A stretch of DNA of 41,352 nt from Micromonospora sp. MH99 (GTDB lineage Bacteria; Actinomycetota; Actinomycetes; Mycobacteriales; Micromonosporaceae). Position numbers and translations under genes: made by a program. A model generated the notes under the pieces. The model had not been told where the DNA came from, did not search any database, and worked only from the letters and a program-made list of their open reading frames with translations. Location: the NCBI RefSeq assembly GCF_021442385.1, contig NZ_MUZA01000056.1:1-41352 (forward strand), read 5' to 3'. Shown piece after piece: positions 32,106 through 40,213 of this stretch (position 1 is the first letter of the stretch; every line of letters starts with the position of its first letter).

Positions 32106-34565
32106 ATGGCGGGCCGTACCTCTCAGGCGAGCCGGCGACGCGGCGCGTCGCCGCGCGGTGGCACCAACAGCCGTGCCCGTCAACCGGCGAAGAAGACCCG
32201 GGCACCGGTACGGCGACGCACCACACCCGCCCGTCCCGGCCCGGCGGTCTACGTTGGCCGCGCGATCGGTGCACTGTGGATGGGGCTGGCGCACGGAATG
32301 GGTTGGGCCGTGCGGGCCGCCGGTCGGCAGGCCGCCTCCGCCCGCGACCTCGACCCCGAGCACCGTCGCGATGGCGGCGGGCTGCTGCTGTTCGGGCTGG
32401 CCCTGCTCAGCGCCGTCGCGCTCTGGTTCTCCGGAGCGGGCCCGGTGGGCGCGCGTCTGGCCGACACGATCCGGTTGTTCCTGGGCGCGATCTCCGTGGT
32501 GGTGCCGGTGCTGCTGATGATCGGTGCGTGGCGGCTGATGCGCCAGCCCGCCGATCCGGAGCACCGGGGTCGCGGGTTGATCGGGTGGGGTTCGCTGCTG
32601 GTGTCGACCGCCGCGCTGCTCCAGATCGGTCAGGACCCGACGGACACCGTGCAGCGTGACTACGCCGGTGGCCTGGTCGGCGCCGGCGTGGGTGGGTTGC
32701 TGGAGCGGGCGGTCACCGCGTGGGTGGCCGTACCCTTGCTGGTCCTGCTGTTGCTCTTCGGCCTGCTCGTGGTCACCGCGACGCCGATCAACAAGATTCC
32801 CGAGCGGCTGGGCCTGCTCGCCGGAAGCCTGGTCGCGACAGCGGACCCCGACGTCGCCGAGGAGGTCGACGAGACGGTTCTCCGCCCGGCGCGCAAGCGA
32901 CCGGCGAAGCGGATGCCGCCACCGCTGGACCCGGACGACTTCGAGGACCTGGAGGGCGCCGACCTCCAGGAGACCATGGTCCTGCCGCGCAAGGCCCCGG
33001 CGAAGGTGCCGGCCAGCCGCAAGCCGGCCGAGCCGCCGGAGCACTCGCCCGCGCCCACCCGCGCCGAGCAGCTCGCGTTGACCGGCCTGGCCGGCGACTA
33101 CACCCTGCCCCCGGCGAACATGCTCAGCGCCGGTGCCGCCGCGAAGACCCGCAGCAAGGCGAACGACGAGGTGATCGCCGCGCTCACCGGCGTCTTCGAC
33201 CAGTTCGACGTCGACGCCGCGGTCACCGGGTTCACCCGGGGCCCGACTGTCACCCGCTACGAGGTGGAGCTGGGGCACGGGGTCAAGGTCGAGCGGATCA
33301 CCCAGCTCTCCCGCAACATCGCGTACGCGGTGAAGTCGCCGGACGTACGGATCCTCAGCCCGATCCCGGGCAAGAGCGCGGTCGGCGTGGAGATCCCGAA
33401 CACCGACCCGGAGAACGTGGCGCTCGGTGACGTGCTGCGCTCGCGGGCGGCGACAAGCGACCACCACCCGATGGTGGTGGCGCTCGGCAAGGACATCGAG
33501 GGCGGCTACGTGGTGGCCAACCTTGCCAAGATGCCGCACATCCTCATCGCCGGGGCCACCGGCGCGGGCAAGTCGAGCTGCCTCAACACGCTGCTGGTGT
33601 CCATCCTCACCCGGGCCACCCCGGACGAGGTGCGGCTGCTGCTGATCGACCCCAAGCGCGTCGAGATGACCGGGTACGAGGGCATCCCGCACCTGGTCAC
33701 CCCGATCGTGACCAATGCCAAGAAGGCGGCCGACTCGCTGGACTGGGTGGTCCGCGAGATGGACATGCGCTACGACGACCTCGCGGCAAACGGGGTCCGG
33801 CACATCGACGACTTCAACCGCAAGGTCCGCAACGGCGAGATCAAGGCTCCGCCGGGCAGCGAACGCGAGATGCGTCCGTATCCGTATCTGTTGGTGATCG
33901 TGGACGAGCTGGCGGACCTGATGATGGTCGCGCCGCGCGACGTGGAGGACTCGGTCGTCCGGATCACCCAGCTGGCCCGGGCCGCCGGCATCCACCTGGT
34001 GCTGGCGACCCAGCGCCCCTCGGTCGACGTGGTGACCGGTCTGATCAAGGCGAACGTGCCGTCCCGGCTGGCGTTCGCCACGTCGTCCCTCGCGGACTCG
34101 CGGGTCATCCTGGACCAGCCCGGCGCGGAGAAGCTGCTCGGCCGCGGTGACGGTCTCTTCCTGCCGATGGGGGCCTCGAAGCCGGTCCGGATCCAGGGCG
34201 CCTGGGTCACCGAGCGCGAGATCGCCGACGTGGTGAAGTTCTGCAAGGACCAGCGCGAGCCGGAGTTCCGCCCGGACGTGCTGGCCCCCGCCAAGGACAG
34301 CCAGAAGAAGATCGACGAGGACATCGGCGACGACCTCGACCTGCTGGTGCAGGCGGTGGAGCTGGTGGTCACCTCGCAGTTCGGCTCCACCTCGATGCTC
34401 CAGCGCAAGCTGCGGGTCGGTTTCGCCAAGGCGGGCCGTCTCATGGACCTCATGGAGACCCGCGGGGTGGTCGGCCCGTCGGAGGGGTCGAAGGCCCGCG
34501 ACGTGCTGGTCAAGCCGGACGAGCTGGAGGACGTCCTGGCCGGCCTGCGCGGGGACGTGGACTGA
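32106..34565 (+). CDS. ftsK: DNA translocase FtsK/SpoIIIE
   Basis: 819 residues. Septal ATP-driven DNA pump that clears chromosomes from closing septa. The N-terminus is very basic (residues 1-45). Four membrane spans follow (about 95-245; e.g. GGLLLFGLALLSAVALWF, AVPLLVLLLLFGLLVVTA), then an acidic/Pro-rich linker. The motor has Walker A GATGAGKSS (483-491) and Walker B LLVIVDELADLM with D600-E601. A winged-helix gamma domain that reads polar DNA motifs forms the end (VVTSQFGSTSMLQRKLRVGF, LMETRGVVGPSEGSKAR). The linker is short, as in SpoIIIE. Transcribed alone, judged by its own -10 and a following terminator. Confidence 0.97.
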   Translation: MAGRTSQASRRRGASPRGGTNSRARQPAKKTRAPVRRRTTPARPGPAVYVGRAIGALWMGLAHGMGWAVRAAGRQAASARDLDPEHRRDGGGLLLFGLALLSAVALWFSGAGPVGARLADTIRLFLGAISVVVPVLLMIGAWRLMRQPADPEHRGRGLIGWGSLLVSTAALLQIGQDPTDTVQRDYAGGLVGAGVGGLLERAVTAWVAVPLLVLLLLFGLLVVTATPINKIPERLGLLAGSLVATADPDVAEEVDETVLRPARKRPAKRMPPPLDPDDFEDLEGADLQETMVLPRKAPAKVPASRKPAEPPEHSPAPTRAEQLALTGLAGDYTLPPANMLSAGAAAKTRSKANDEVIAALTGVFDQFDVDAAVTGFTRGPTVTRYEVELGHGVKVERITQLSRNIAYAVKSPDVRILSPIPGKSAVGVEIPNTDPENVALGDVLRSRAATSDHHPMVVALGKDIEGGYVVANLAKMPHILIAGATGAGKSSCLNTLLVSILTRATPDEVRLLLIDPKRVEMTGYEGIPHLVTPIVTNAKKAADSLDWVVREMDMRYDDLAANGVRHIDDFNRKVRNGEIKAPPGSEREMRPYPYLLVIVDELADLMMVAPRDVEDSVVRITQLARAAGIHLVLATQRPSVDVVTGLIKANVPSRLAFATSSLADSRVILDQPGAEKLLGRGDGLFLPMGASKPVRIQGAWVTEREIADVVKFCKDQREPEFRPDVLAPAKDSQKKIDEDIGDDLDLLVQAVELVVTSQFGSTSMLQRKLRVGFAKAGRLMDLMETRGVVGPSEGSKARDVLVKPDELEDVLAGLRGDVD

Positions 34566-34589
34566 CCCTCGGTCGATACGGGATACGCG

Positions 34590-34618
34590 ACGGGCCCGCC
34601 GGTAGCCGGCGGGCCCGT
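34590..34618. terminator. 13-bp terminator after ftsK
   Basis: ACGGGCCCGCCGG (34590-34602), loop TAG, CCGGCGGGCCCGT (34606-34618). It lies between convergent ftsK and the minus-strand membrane gene, so probably bidirectional. Confidence 0.8.
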
Positions 34619-34630
34619 GTCGGAGTGCGG

Positions 34631-34876
34631 TCAGTTGTTGATCAGCGCGCCGATGATCACCAGGCTGATGATCGCGGCGACGACGCTGGCCACGGCGGCG
34701 TACCAGCCCAGCGGCTTGTCGCCGAGCACCGCGCCGACGACGCCGGCGATCACGCCGAGCACGCCGAAGATGATCGGGTTGAGCAACAGGGCGAGCACGG
34801 CGAAGACGAAGCCCACGATGGTGAGGATGCGGGCGGCGTTGTTACGCGGGCGGGCGGTGGTGGGGACGTCGGCCAT
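34631..34876 (-). CDS. Small membrane protein, DUF4190-like
   Basis: 81 residues. Polar N-terminus (MADVPTTARPRNNAA), then about two hydrophobic regions: ILTIVGFVFAVLALLLNPIIF running into GVLGVIAGVVGAVLG, and AAVASVVAAIISLVIIGALI. The conserved DKPLGW turn lies between them, a layout like DUF4190-type proteins. ATG at 34876 with GGAGGAAGAC immediately before it decides the start; the open frame extends further upstream without homology. It lies 76 nt downstream of the SMR gene on the same strand and may share its riboswitch-controlled message. Function unknown. Confidence 0.7.
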   Translation of the reverse strand: MADVPTTARPRNNAARILTIVGFVFAVLALLLNPIIFGVLGVIAGVVGAVLGDKPLGWYAAVASVVAAIISLVIIGALINN

Positions 34877-34952
34877 GTCTTCCTCCGGTGTGAGAGCCTG
34901 TCGTGCCAGACCGATCAACTACCCACCGTGGACATTGGTCACGCGTACATCT

Positions 34953-35267
34953 TCAGTGGAAGATCTTCAGCCCGACCACGCCGGCGATCACCAGCAGCAG
35001 GCAGAGGATCCGGGGCAGGCTGGCCGACTCGCCGAGCGCCAGCATCCCGACCAGCGCCGTCCCCACCGCGCCGATGCCGACCCAGACCGCGTAGCCGGTG
35101 CCGACCGGGATGTCGCGCAGCGCGTACGCGAGCCCGCCCATGCTCAGCACCAGGGCCAGCACGAACACCGCCGACGGGAGCAGCCGGCTGAAGCCGGCGC
35201 TGCGGTCCAGGGCGATCGCCCAGACCGTCTCCAACAGTCCAGAGATCACCAACACCAGCCAGGCCAT
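34953..35267 (-). CDS. SMR-family guanidinium exporter (Gdx/SugE type)
   Basis: 104 residues, four helices, the normal small-multidrug-resistance length. The proton/substrate carboxylate is E13 (MAWLVLVISGLLETVWA). The subtype signature GTGYAVWVGIGAVGTALVGM with LRDIPVG before it is that of Gdx/SugE guanidinium exporters rather than EmrE-type multidrug pumps. Gdx exchanges protons for guanidinium as a dimer in the membrane. ATG at 35267 follows GAGGTGG; an upstream in-frame start is less suitable. A guanidine-III riboswitch lies 58 nt upstream of the ATG on the same strand, strongly supporting the substrate. Confidence 0.9.
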   Translation of the reverse strand: MAWLVLVISGLLETVWAIALDRSAGFSRLLPSAVFVLALVLSMGGLAYALRDIPVGTGYAVWVGIGAVGTALVGMLALGESASLPRILCLLLVIAGVVGLKIFH

Positions 35268-35325
35268 CGTCCACCTCACGAAAGGGCGCCCGGGCTGCCG
35301 CACCGGACGAGTCGGGTCGTCACGT
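35268..35325 (-). promoter_or_regulatory. Expression platform between riboswitch and SMR gene
   Basis: On the minus strand CTCGTCCGG (plus 35303-35311) is the exact complement of CCGGACGAG, the 5' strand of the riboswitch (plus 35359-35367). Pairing of the two would dismantle the aptamer's first helix. Downstream, GGTGC and GCGCC can form a stem followed by CTTT, and the Shine-Dalgarno GAGGTGG comes just after. The element probably switches between these folds; the direction cannot be fixed by eye. Confidence 0.5.
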
Positions 35326-35367
35326 GGGGCGTCTTGGCCTGACCGGGTACGCCCACCGCTCGTCCGG
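35326..35367 (-). ncRNA. Guanidine-III (ykkC-III) riboswitch aptamer
   Basis: The minus strand reads, in pieces, CCGGACGAG, CGGTGGGCGT, ACCCGGTCAGGCCAAGACG and CCCC. This matches the ykkC-III consensus I remember (CCGGACGAG, then a helix strand, then UACCCGGUCAGG.CAAGACG and the closing helix strand). The H-type pseudoknot is explicit. P1 is CCGG (plus 35364-35367) with CCGG (plus 35343-35346). P2 is GGGCGT (plus 35349-35354) with ACGCCC (plus 35327-35332). The class binds guanidinium and commonly precedes SMR exporters in actinobacteria, as here. Confidence 0.88.
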
Positions 35368-35486
35368 AGTGGTCACCGGCATCCGGGGCCACCGTGGCCG
35401 ACGCTAGCACCGGCCCGACGGCCGGGGTGGTGACTCCCGCCACCACGCGTTGACCTCTACCTCACTTCAACTTGCAGTATGGCGAG

Positions 35487-36410
35487 ATGGCCCTGCTCTA
35501 TGCCGATCCCGAGATCGCCGCCGTCCTGGACGCCACCACCACCGTCGACGCCATGCGGGTCGCCCTGGTGGCCGCGTACGAGGGGCGGCTGGTCGCCCCG
35601 CCCCGGGCCGCCGCCCCGCTCGGCGGGGGACGGATGGTGCTCACCGCCGGGCACCTCGTCGGCGAGTGGTACGGCTACCGCTCGTACGACACGTTCGGCC
35701 ACCCGCAGGGCGAGCAGCTGGTGGTGCTGCACGACGCCCGTACCGGAGCGGTGCGGGCGGTCGCCGTCGGCGAGGAGCTGGGCTCCCGGCGTACCGGTGG
35801 GCTGGGTGGCGTGGCGGTCGACGCGCTGGCCCGGCCGGACGCGGTGACCCTCGGCGTGATCGGCTCCGGGCGGCAGGCGTGGACCCAGGTGTGGGCCGCG
35901 GCCGCCGTCCGACCGCTGCGCGAGGTGGTGGTGCACAGCCGCTCGGCGGCGCGACGGGACGCCTTCGCCGCCCGGGTGCGCGCCGAACTGGGCGTGCCGG
36001 CCCGCGCGGCCGCCGACCCGGGGGCGGCCGTCACCGGGCGGGACATCGTGGTGCTCGCCACCACCAGCCGCACCCCGGTGCTGCGGTCCGGCGATGTGAG
36101 CCCCGGCACGCATGTCAACGCGGTCGGTTTCAAGCAGCAGGACCGCAGCGAATTCGGCACCGACCTGCTGGACGTCGCCGACCTGCTGGTCACGGACTCG
36201 CCGGCCCAGGCGGCGGACTACCAGCCGCCGATGCTCGCGGCCCTGCCCCCGTACGCCGGACGGTTGCGTGACCTGGGCGGCGTCCTGGCTGGCGCGGTCC
36301 CCGGCCGGAGCACGGCGGACCAGATCTCCGTCTTCTGCTCCACCGGCCTGGCCGGCACGGAGGTCTTCCTGCTCGACGCGCTGACCCGCGTGGGCGCCGC
36401 GACCCGCTGA
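35487..36410 (+). CDS. Ornithine cyclodeaminase / mu-crystallin family protein
   Basis: 307 residues. NAD(P)-binding family including ornithine cyclodeaminase, alanine dehydrogenase (archaeal) and imine reductases. The Rossmann motif is GVIGSGRQAWTQV (G126-S127-G128-R129-Q130). Also seen are GLGGVAVDALARPDA, VVLATTSRTPVL, GTHVNAVGF and, near the end, STADQISVFCSTGLAGTEVF. ATG 35487 begins just before the family start; TTG 35472 is a weaker alternative. The exact reaction is unclear. A 6-bp hairpin (36414-36429) follows the stop. It is divergent from the guanidinium exporter. Confidence 0.85.
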   Translation: MALLYADPEIAAVLDATTTVDAMRVALVAAYEGRLVAPPRAAAPLGGGRMVLTAGHLVGEWYGYRSYDTFGHPQGEQLVVLHDARTGAVRAVAVGEELGSRRTGGLGGVAVDALARPDAVTLGVIGSGRQAWTQVWAAAAVRPLREVVVHSRSAARRDAFAARVRAELGVPARAAADPGAAVTGRDIVVLATTSRTPVLRSGDVSPGTHVNAVGFKQQDRSEFGTDLLDVADLLVTDSPAQAADYQPPMLAALPPYAGRLRDLGGVLAGAVPGRSTADQISVFCSTGLAGTEVFLLDALTRVGAATR

Positions 36411-36495
36411 CCGGTCGCCGCCCGGCGACGACGCGCGGGGTGTGTGCCGGCCGACCACCCCGGCCCGCGTGCGCGGGCCTGCGCGACCGGCCCGG

Positions 36496-36501
36496 TACCC
36501 T
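36496..36501 (+). promoter_or_regulatory. -10 hexamer of a probable leaderless rimO promoter
   Basis: TACCCT ends 6 nt before GTG 36508 and only 3 nt before ATG 36505. The spacing favours the GTG as the first codon of a leaderless message. Confidence 0.4.
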
Positions 36502-36507
36502 CGGATG

Positions 36508-38013
36508 GTGTCTGCCACCTCTCCTTCTCCTTCCGACAACGCCGAGGGCCGCCGCGTCGCCCTGCTCACCCTGGGCTGCGCCCGCAACGAGGTCGACTCG
36601 GAGGAGCTGGCCGCCCGGCTGCACGCCGACGGCTGGCAGGTGACCACCGACGGCGAGGGCGCCGACGTAGTGGTCGTCAACACCTGCGGCTTCGTGGAGA
36701 AGGCCAAGCAGGACTCCATCCAGACCCTGCTCGCCGCCGCCGGCACCGGCGCCAAGGTGGTGGCCGCCGGCTGCATGGCCGAGCGCTACGGGCGGGAGCT
36801 GGCCGACAGCCTGCCCGAGGCGCAGGCGGTGCTGAGCTTCGACGACTACCCGGACATCGCCGCCCGGCTGAACGCCGTCGTCGCCGGGGAGCAGATCACC
36901 GCGCACACTCCCCGGGACCGCCGCGAGCTGCTGCCGCTGACCCCGGTGCAGCGCCAGAGCGCCACCGTGTCCCTGCCCGGGCACGGCACCGTGGCCCGCG
37001 CCACCGTCGACACCGACGAGCACACCCCGGCGCACCTGCGCCAGGTGCTGCGCCGCCGACTGGACACCGGCCCGGTGGCCTCGCTGAAGCTCGCCAGCGG
37101 CTGCGACCGGCGCTGCGCGTTCTGCGCCATCCCCGCGTTCCGTGGGGCCTTCGTCTCGCGTACGCCGGACGAGCTGCTCGCCGAGGCGGAATGGTTGGCC
37201 AAGACCGGCGTACGGGAGCTGGTGCTGGTCAGCGAGAACTCCACCTCGTACGGCAAGGACCTCGGTGACCCCCGCGCGTTGGAGAAGCTGCTGCCGCAGC
37301 TCGCCGCGGTGTCCGGCATCGTCCGGGTGCGGGTGAGCTACCTCCAGCCGGCCGAGACCCGGCCCGGTCTGGTCGAGGCGATCGCCGGCACTCCGGGGGT
37401 GGCCCCGTACTTCGACCTGTCGTTCCAGCACTCCAGCGAGCCGGTACTGCGCCGGATGCGCCGTTTCGGCTCCACCGACCGTTTCCTGGAGCTGCTGGCC
37501 AGCGCCCGGGCGCTGGCACCGGAGGCGGGCGCGCGGAGCAACTTCATCGTGGGCTTCCCCGGCGAGACCCGCGCCGACATCGACGAGCTGACCCGGTTCC
37601 TGACCGAGGCCCGCCTCGACGCGATCGGCATGTTCGACTACAGCGACGAGGACGGCACCGAGGCGGCCGGCCTGCCCGGCAAGGTCTCCGCCGCGACCAT
37701 CAAGCGGCGCTACGACCGGCTCAGCGCGCTCGCTGACGAGCTCTGCTCGCAGCGGGCCGAGGACCGGCTCGGCTCGACAGTCGAGGTGCTCGTCGACGCG
37801 ATCGTCGACGGTGTGGTGGAGGGCCGGGCGGCGCACCAGGCGCCGGAGGTGGACGGTTCCACCACCCTTGTCGCACCGGCCGACGGCGGGGTCGACCTGG
37901 CCGCGTTGCGCCCGGGTGACCTGGTGCGGGCCACGGTGACCGGCACCGAAGGGGTGGATCTGCTCGCGGTGCCGGATGAGATGATCTCGGCGGCGCCCGG
38001 CGCGGCACGGTGA
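36508..38013 (+). CDS. rimO: Ribosomal protein S12 methylthiotransferase RimO
   Basis: 501 residues. Radical-SAM methylthiotransferase that modifies an aspartate of ribosomal protein S12. The N-terminal MTTase domain carries three cluster cysteines (LTLGCARNEVDSEEL, VVNTCGFVEKAK, AAGCMAERYG). The radical-SAM core has C199xxxC203xxC206 in GCDRRCAFCAIPAFRGAF, then LVSENSTSYGKDLG and SNFIVGFPGETRAD. A C-terminal TRAM domain (GSTVEVLVDAIVDG onward) completes it. The start is GTG 36508 or ATG 36505; the -10 spacing favours GTG. Its TGA overlaps the pgsA GTG. Confidence 0.94.
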   Translation: MSATSPSPSDNAEGRRVALLTLGCARNEVDSEELAARLHADGWQVTTDGEGADVVVVNTCGFVEKAKQDSIQTLLAAAGTGAKVVAAGCMAERYGRELADSLPEAQAVLSFDDYPDIAARLNAVVAGEQITAHTPRDRRELLPLTPVQRQSATVSLPGHGTVARATVDTDEHTPAHLRQVLRRRLDTGPVASLKLASGCDRRCAFCAIPAFRGAFVSRTPDELLAEAEWLAKTGVRELVLVSENSTSYGKDLGDPRALEKLLPQLAAVSGIVRVRVSYLQPAETRPGLVEAIAGTPGVAPYFDLSFQHSSEPVLRRMRRFGSTDRFLELLASARALAPEAGARSNFIVGFPGETRADIDELTRFLTEARLDAIGMFDYSDEDGTEAAGLPGKVSAATIKRRYDRLSALADELCSQRAEDRLGSTVEVLVDAIVDGVVEGRAAHQAPEVDGSTTLVAPADGGVDLAALRPGDLVRATVTGTEGVDLLAVPDEMISAAPGAAR

Positions 38014-38687
38014 CGGCGGGCCCGGACGGAGCGGGGGAGCCAGGTGGTGCGGTGCCGGAAACGCCATGGCGACCCGAGCGGAGCGAGACGGTGACCGGGG
38101 CGACGGAGTCGACGCCGGCCCGGGTGGTCGCGCGGGTGCCCGTGCTCAACGCGGCAAACGCCCTGACCGCGCTGCGGCTGGTGCTGGTGCCGGTCTTCGC
38201 CGCGTCCGTGATCGTGTCGGGGATGACCCACGCGGGTTGGCGGATGGCGGCCTGCCTGATCTTCGCGGTGGCCTCGGCGACCGACCTGGTGGACGGTTGG
38301 ATCGCCCGCCGGTTCGGTCTGGTCACCTCGGTCGGCAAGGTGGCCGACCCGATCGCCGACAAGGCGCTCACCGGCGCGGCCCTGGTGCTGCTCTCCTGGT
38401 ACGACAGGTTGCCCTGGTGGGTGACGGCGCTGATCCTCGTCCGTGAGCTGGGCATCACCGGCCTGCGGTTCTGGGTGATCCGGCACGGGGTGATCGCGGC
38501 CAGCCGCGGCGGCAAGATCAAGACTGCGCTGCAGATCCTGGCCATCGCCTGGTACCTCTGGCCGATGCCGGCCGCCCTCGTCGCCGTCGGCCCCTGGATC
38601 ATGGGTGCCGCCGTCCTGGTCACGGTGGCGACGGGCTTCGACTACATCACCCAGGCCCTGCGCCTCCGCCGCCCCCACCAACCCTGA
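38010..38687 (+). CDS. pgsA: CDP-diacylglycerol--glycerol-3-phosphate 3-phosphatidyltransferase
   Basis: 225 residues. Membrane enzyme making phosphatidylglycerophosphate, precursor of phosphatidylglycerol and cardiolipin. The CDP-alcohol phosphotransferase motif DGX2ARX8GX3DX3D is complete: D95-G96, A99-R100, G109, D113 and D117 in VDGWIARRFGLVTSVGKVAD with PIAD following. About five to six helices follow or surround it. The first ~40 residues are a polar, family-unlike extension, so an internal start is possible. GTG 38010 overlaps the rimO stop by 4 nt, which favours it. A 18-bp palindrome separates it from cinA. Confidence 0.93.
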   Translation: MTAGPDGAGEPGGAVPETPWRPERSETVTGATESTPARVVARVPVLNAANALTALRLVLVPVFAASVIVSGMTHAGWRMAACLIFAVASATDLVDGWIARRFGLVTSVGKVADPIADKALTGAALVLLSWYDRLPWWVTALILVRELGITGLRFWVIRHGVIAASRGGKIKTALQILAIAWYLWPMPAALVAVGPWIMGAAVLVTVATGFDYITQALRLRRPHQP

Positions 38688-38707
38688 CCCCCCACCCCGC
38701 CCGCGGT

Positions 38708-38762
38708 GATCATGAAGTTGTTGCCGTCCGGACCGGCGTGGCGGGGCGATAACTTCATGATC
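38708..38762. repeat. Palindrome with 18-bp arms (GATCATGAAGTTGT type)
   Basis: GATCATGAAGTTGTTGCC (38708-38725) pairs with GGCGATAACTTCATGATC (38745-38762) over 18 positions, two G-U; loop 19 nt. It lies between pgsA and cinA and shares GATCATGRAGTTGT with the element at 14740-14814. Likely a terminator within a dispersed repeat family. Confidence 0.7.
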
Positions 38763-38814
38763 GACGGGTGCGGCCCGGAGGGTTGGGGGTCGGCGGGTGG
38801 GGAAGGACGAGCTC

Positions 38815-39579
38815 ATGCAGCGGGAAGAGCGGGAAGAGAACGCCACGGGTAGCGCGGCGGCGGGTGTCGTGCACAGTCTGTCGCAGCGCCACGAGACCCT
38901 GGCCACCGTCGAATCGCTCACCGGCGGGCTGCTGGCCGCGTCGATCGTGGAGATCGCCGGGGTCAGTGGGATCTACCGGGGCGGGTTGGTCGTCTACGCC
39001 ACCGACCTGAAGTCCACCCTGGCCGGCGTACCGGCCGATCTGCTGGCCGAGCGCGGCCCGGTCGACCCGGACGTGGCGGCTGCGCTCGCCGAGGGCGGCC
39101 GGCGGCGCTGCGGCGCCGACTGGGGGCTCGCCACCACCGGGGTCGCCGGCCCGGAGCCGCAGGACGGCAAGCCCGTGGGCCTGGTCTACGTCGCGGTCGC
39201 CGGCCCGACCGGGGGAGAGGTCCGCCAGCTCGACCTGGACGGCGGGCGGGACCACGTACGCTCGGCCGCCGTGATCGGGGCGCTGCGGCTGCTCGCCGAG
39301 GGATCCACGCCGCCGAGGAGGCCGCCCGGGACGGCGTGGCGACGGCCGAGGAGGCCGCCCGCGACGGTTCCGGGACGGCCGGCGTGGGGCGCCGATGAGC
39401 CGCCCCGGGCGAACCGACGGGCGGGGCGGGATGTCGCCGGGCCCCACAGCGGGTACGGTTGCGGGAAGGCTCCGACGCTCGGAGCCGGCGCGGTCCGCCG
39501 CGGCCGGCCGCCCGACGCCGGGCGAGAGGTATCCCTCAGGGGGAGGTGCGATGGTCCTGCTACGCCGGGTGATCGGTGA
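38815..39579 (+). CDS. cinA: CinA C-terminal-domain protein (nicotinamide-nucleotide amidase), probably frameshifted at its 3' end
   Basis: The CinA/PncC domain deamidates NMN in NAD recycling. The domain runs from LATVESLTGGLLAASIVEIAG through GLVVYATDLKSTLAGVP and GLATTGVAGPEPQDGKPVG to AAVIGALRLLAEG (about 38900-39303). ATG 38815 has GGAAGGA upstream; GTG 38797 is an alternative. After 39300 the annotated frame becomes Arg/Pro-rich and runs 29 nt into clgR. The -1 frame, entered there, continues IHAAEEAARDGVATAEEAA and onward to a TGA at 39396-39398, before clgR. One missing G in the GGG run at 39300-39302 would restore this. True end probably 39398. Confidence 0.8.
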   Translation: MQREEREENATGSAAAGVVHSLSQRHETLATVESLTGGLLAASIVEIAGVSGIYRGGLVVYATDLKSTLAGVPADLLAERGPVDPDVAAALAEGGRRRCGADWGLATTGVAGPEPQDGKPVGLVYVAVAGPTGGEVRQLDLDGGRDHVRSAAVIGALRLLAEGSTPPRRPPGTAWRRPRRPPATVPGRPAWGADEPPRANRRAGRDVAGPHSGYGCGKAPTLGAGAVRRGRPPDAGREVSLRGRCDGPATPGDR

Positions 39580-40012
39580 CGCACTGCGGACGCGCCGGCA
39601 GGGACAGCAGCGCACACTGCGTGAGGTGTCCACCGCCGCCAACGTCAGCCTCGGCTACCTCTCGGAGATCGAGCGGGGGCACAAGGAGCCGTCCAGCGAG
39701 CTGCTCGCCGCGATCTGCGACGCCCTCGGTGCCCGCCTGTCCGAATTGTTGCGCGAGGTGAGCGACACCGTGGCCCTCGCCGAGCAGATGCCCGCAGGGG
39801 TGCTCGTCGGCATGCAGGACGAGCCGGCCGAGGCCGCGCCCGTCGGCGCGACGGCCGCCGTGCGCAAGGGCGCCAACCGGGGCGTCCGGCAGGTCACCTC
39901 CGACGGCAAGGTCGCCGTGTCGGTCCGGCAGGATTCGCCGCTGCGGGCCACCCTGCGCAGCACCCGGGTCCGCCCCACCGAGCGCGACCGGGATGTGGTC
40001 TGCGCCGCCTGA
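39551..40012 (+). CDS. clgR: ClgR-like helix-turn-helix regulator
   Basis: 153 residues. The N-terminal XRE-type HTH (about 1-70: VIGDALRTRRQGQQRTLREV, STAANVSLGYLSEIERGHKE, PSSELLAAICDALG) matches ClgR, activator of clp protease and psp stress genes in actinobacteria. The C-terminal half is basic and less conserved, ending RDVVCAA. ATG 39551 has a strong GGGGGAGG site; the upstream ATG 39395 in frame adds a low-complexity extension and is rejected. A TACGGT hexamer (39454-39459) and a 7-bp hairpin GCTCCGA/TCGGAGC (39469-39485) lie upstream. It is followed by pspA and pspM. Confidence 0.9.
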   Translation: MVLLRRVIGDALRTRRQGQQRTLREVSTAANVSLGYLSEIERGHKEPSSELLAAICDALGARLSELLREVSDTVALAEQMPAGVLVGMQDEPAEAAPVGATAAVRKGANRGVRQVTSDGKVAVSVRQDSPLRATLRSTRVRPTERDRDVVCAA

Positions 40013-40213
40013 GCCCGTCGAACCGTTGACCATGGGCGACGTGGCCCCGGCCGCGTAGGGTTGCCCGCAGGAGCCGACGGTTCCCGTCGAGCACCCGGTA
40101 CGGATGCCCCGCTGGCGTTCGGCTGGGACGATGGAGACCGGCCGGTCCGCGGTCGGTCGGCTGAACCCGGCCCGATCGCGGTGGAGCGACGCTACTGAGG
40201 GGATACCGCGGAG
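40013..40213 (+). promoter_or_regulatory. Spacer upstream of pspA
   Basis: 201 nt without a gene. It contains TTGACC (40026-40031), a TAGGGT hexamer (40056-40061) too far away to be a standard pair, and a perfect 12-nt palindrome GACCGGCCGGTC (40137-40148). In mycobacteria ClgR activates this operon; I could not identify a convincing ClgR box by eye. GAGGGGATACCGCGGAG precedes the pspA ATG. Confidence 0.3.

Noticed and set aside
39395..39550. Longer ClgR starting at ATG 39395
   Set aside because: The added 52 residues are Arg/Gly/Pro-rich without family similarity, while ATG 39551 has a strong ribosome site and begins the HTH domain. The ATGA overlap with the restored cinA stop is noted but not enough.
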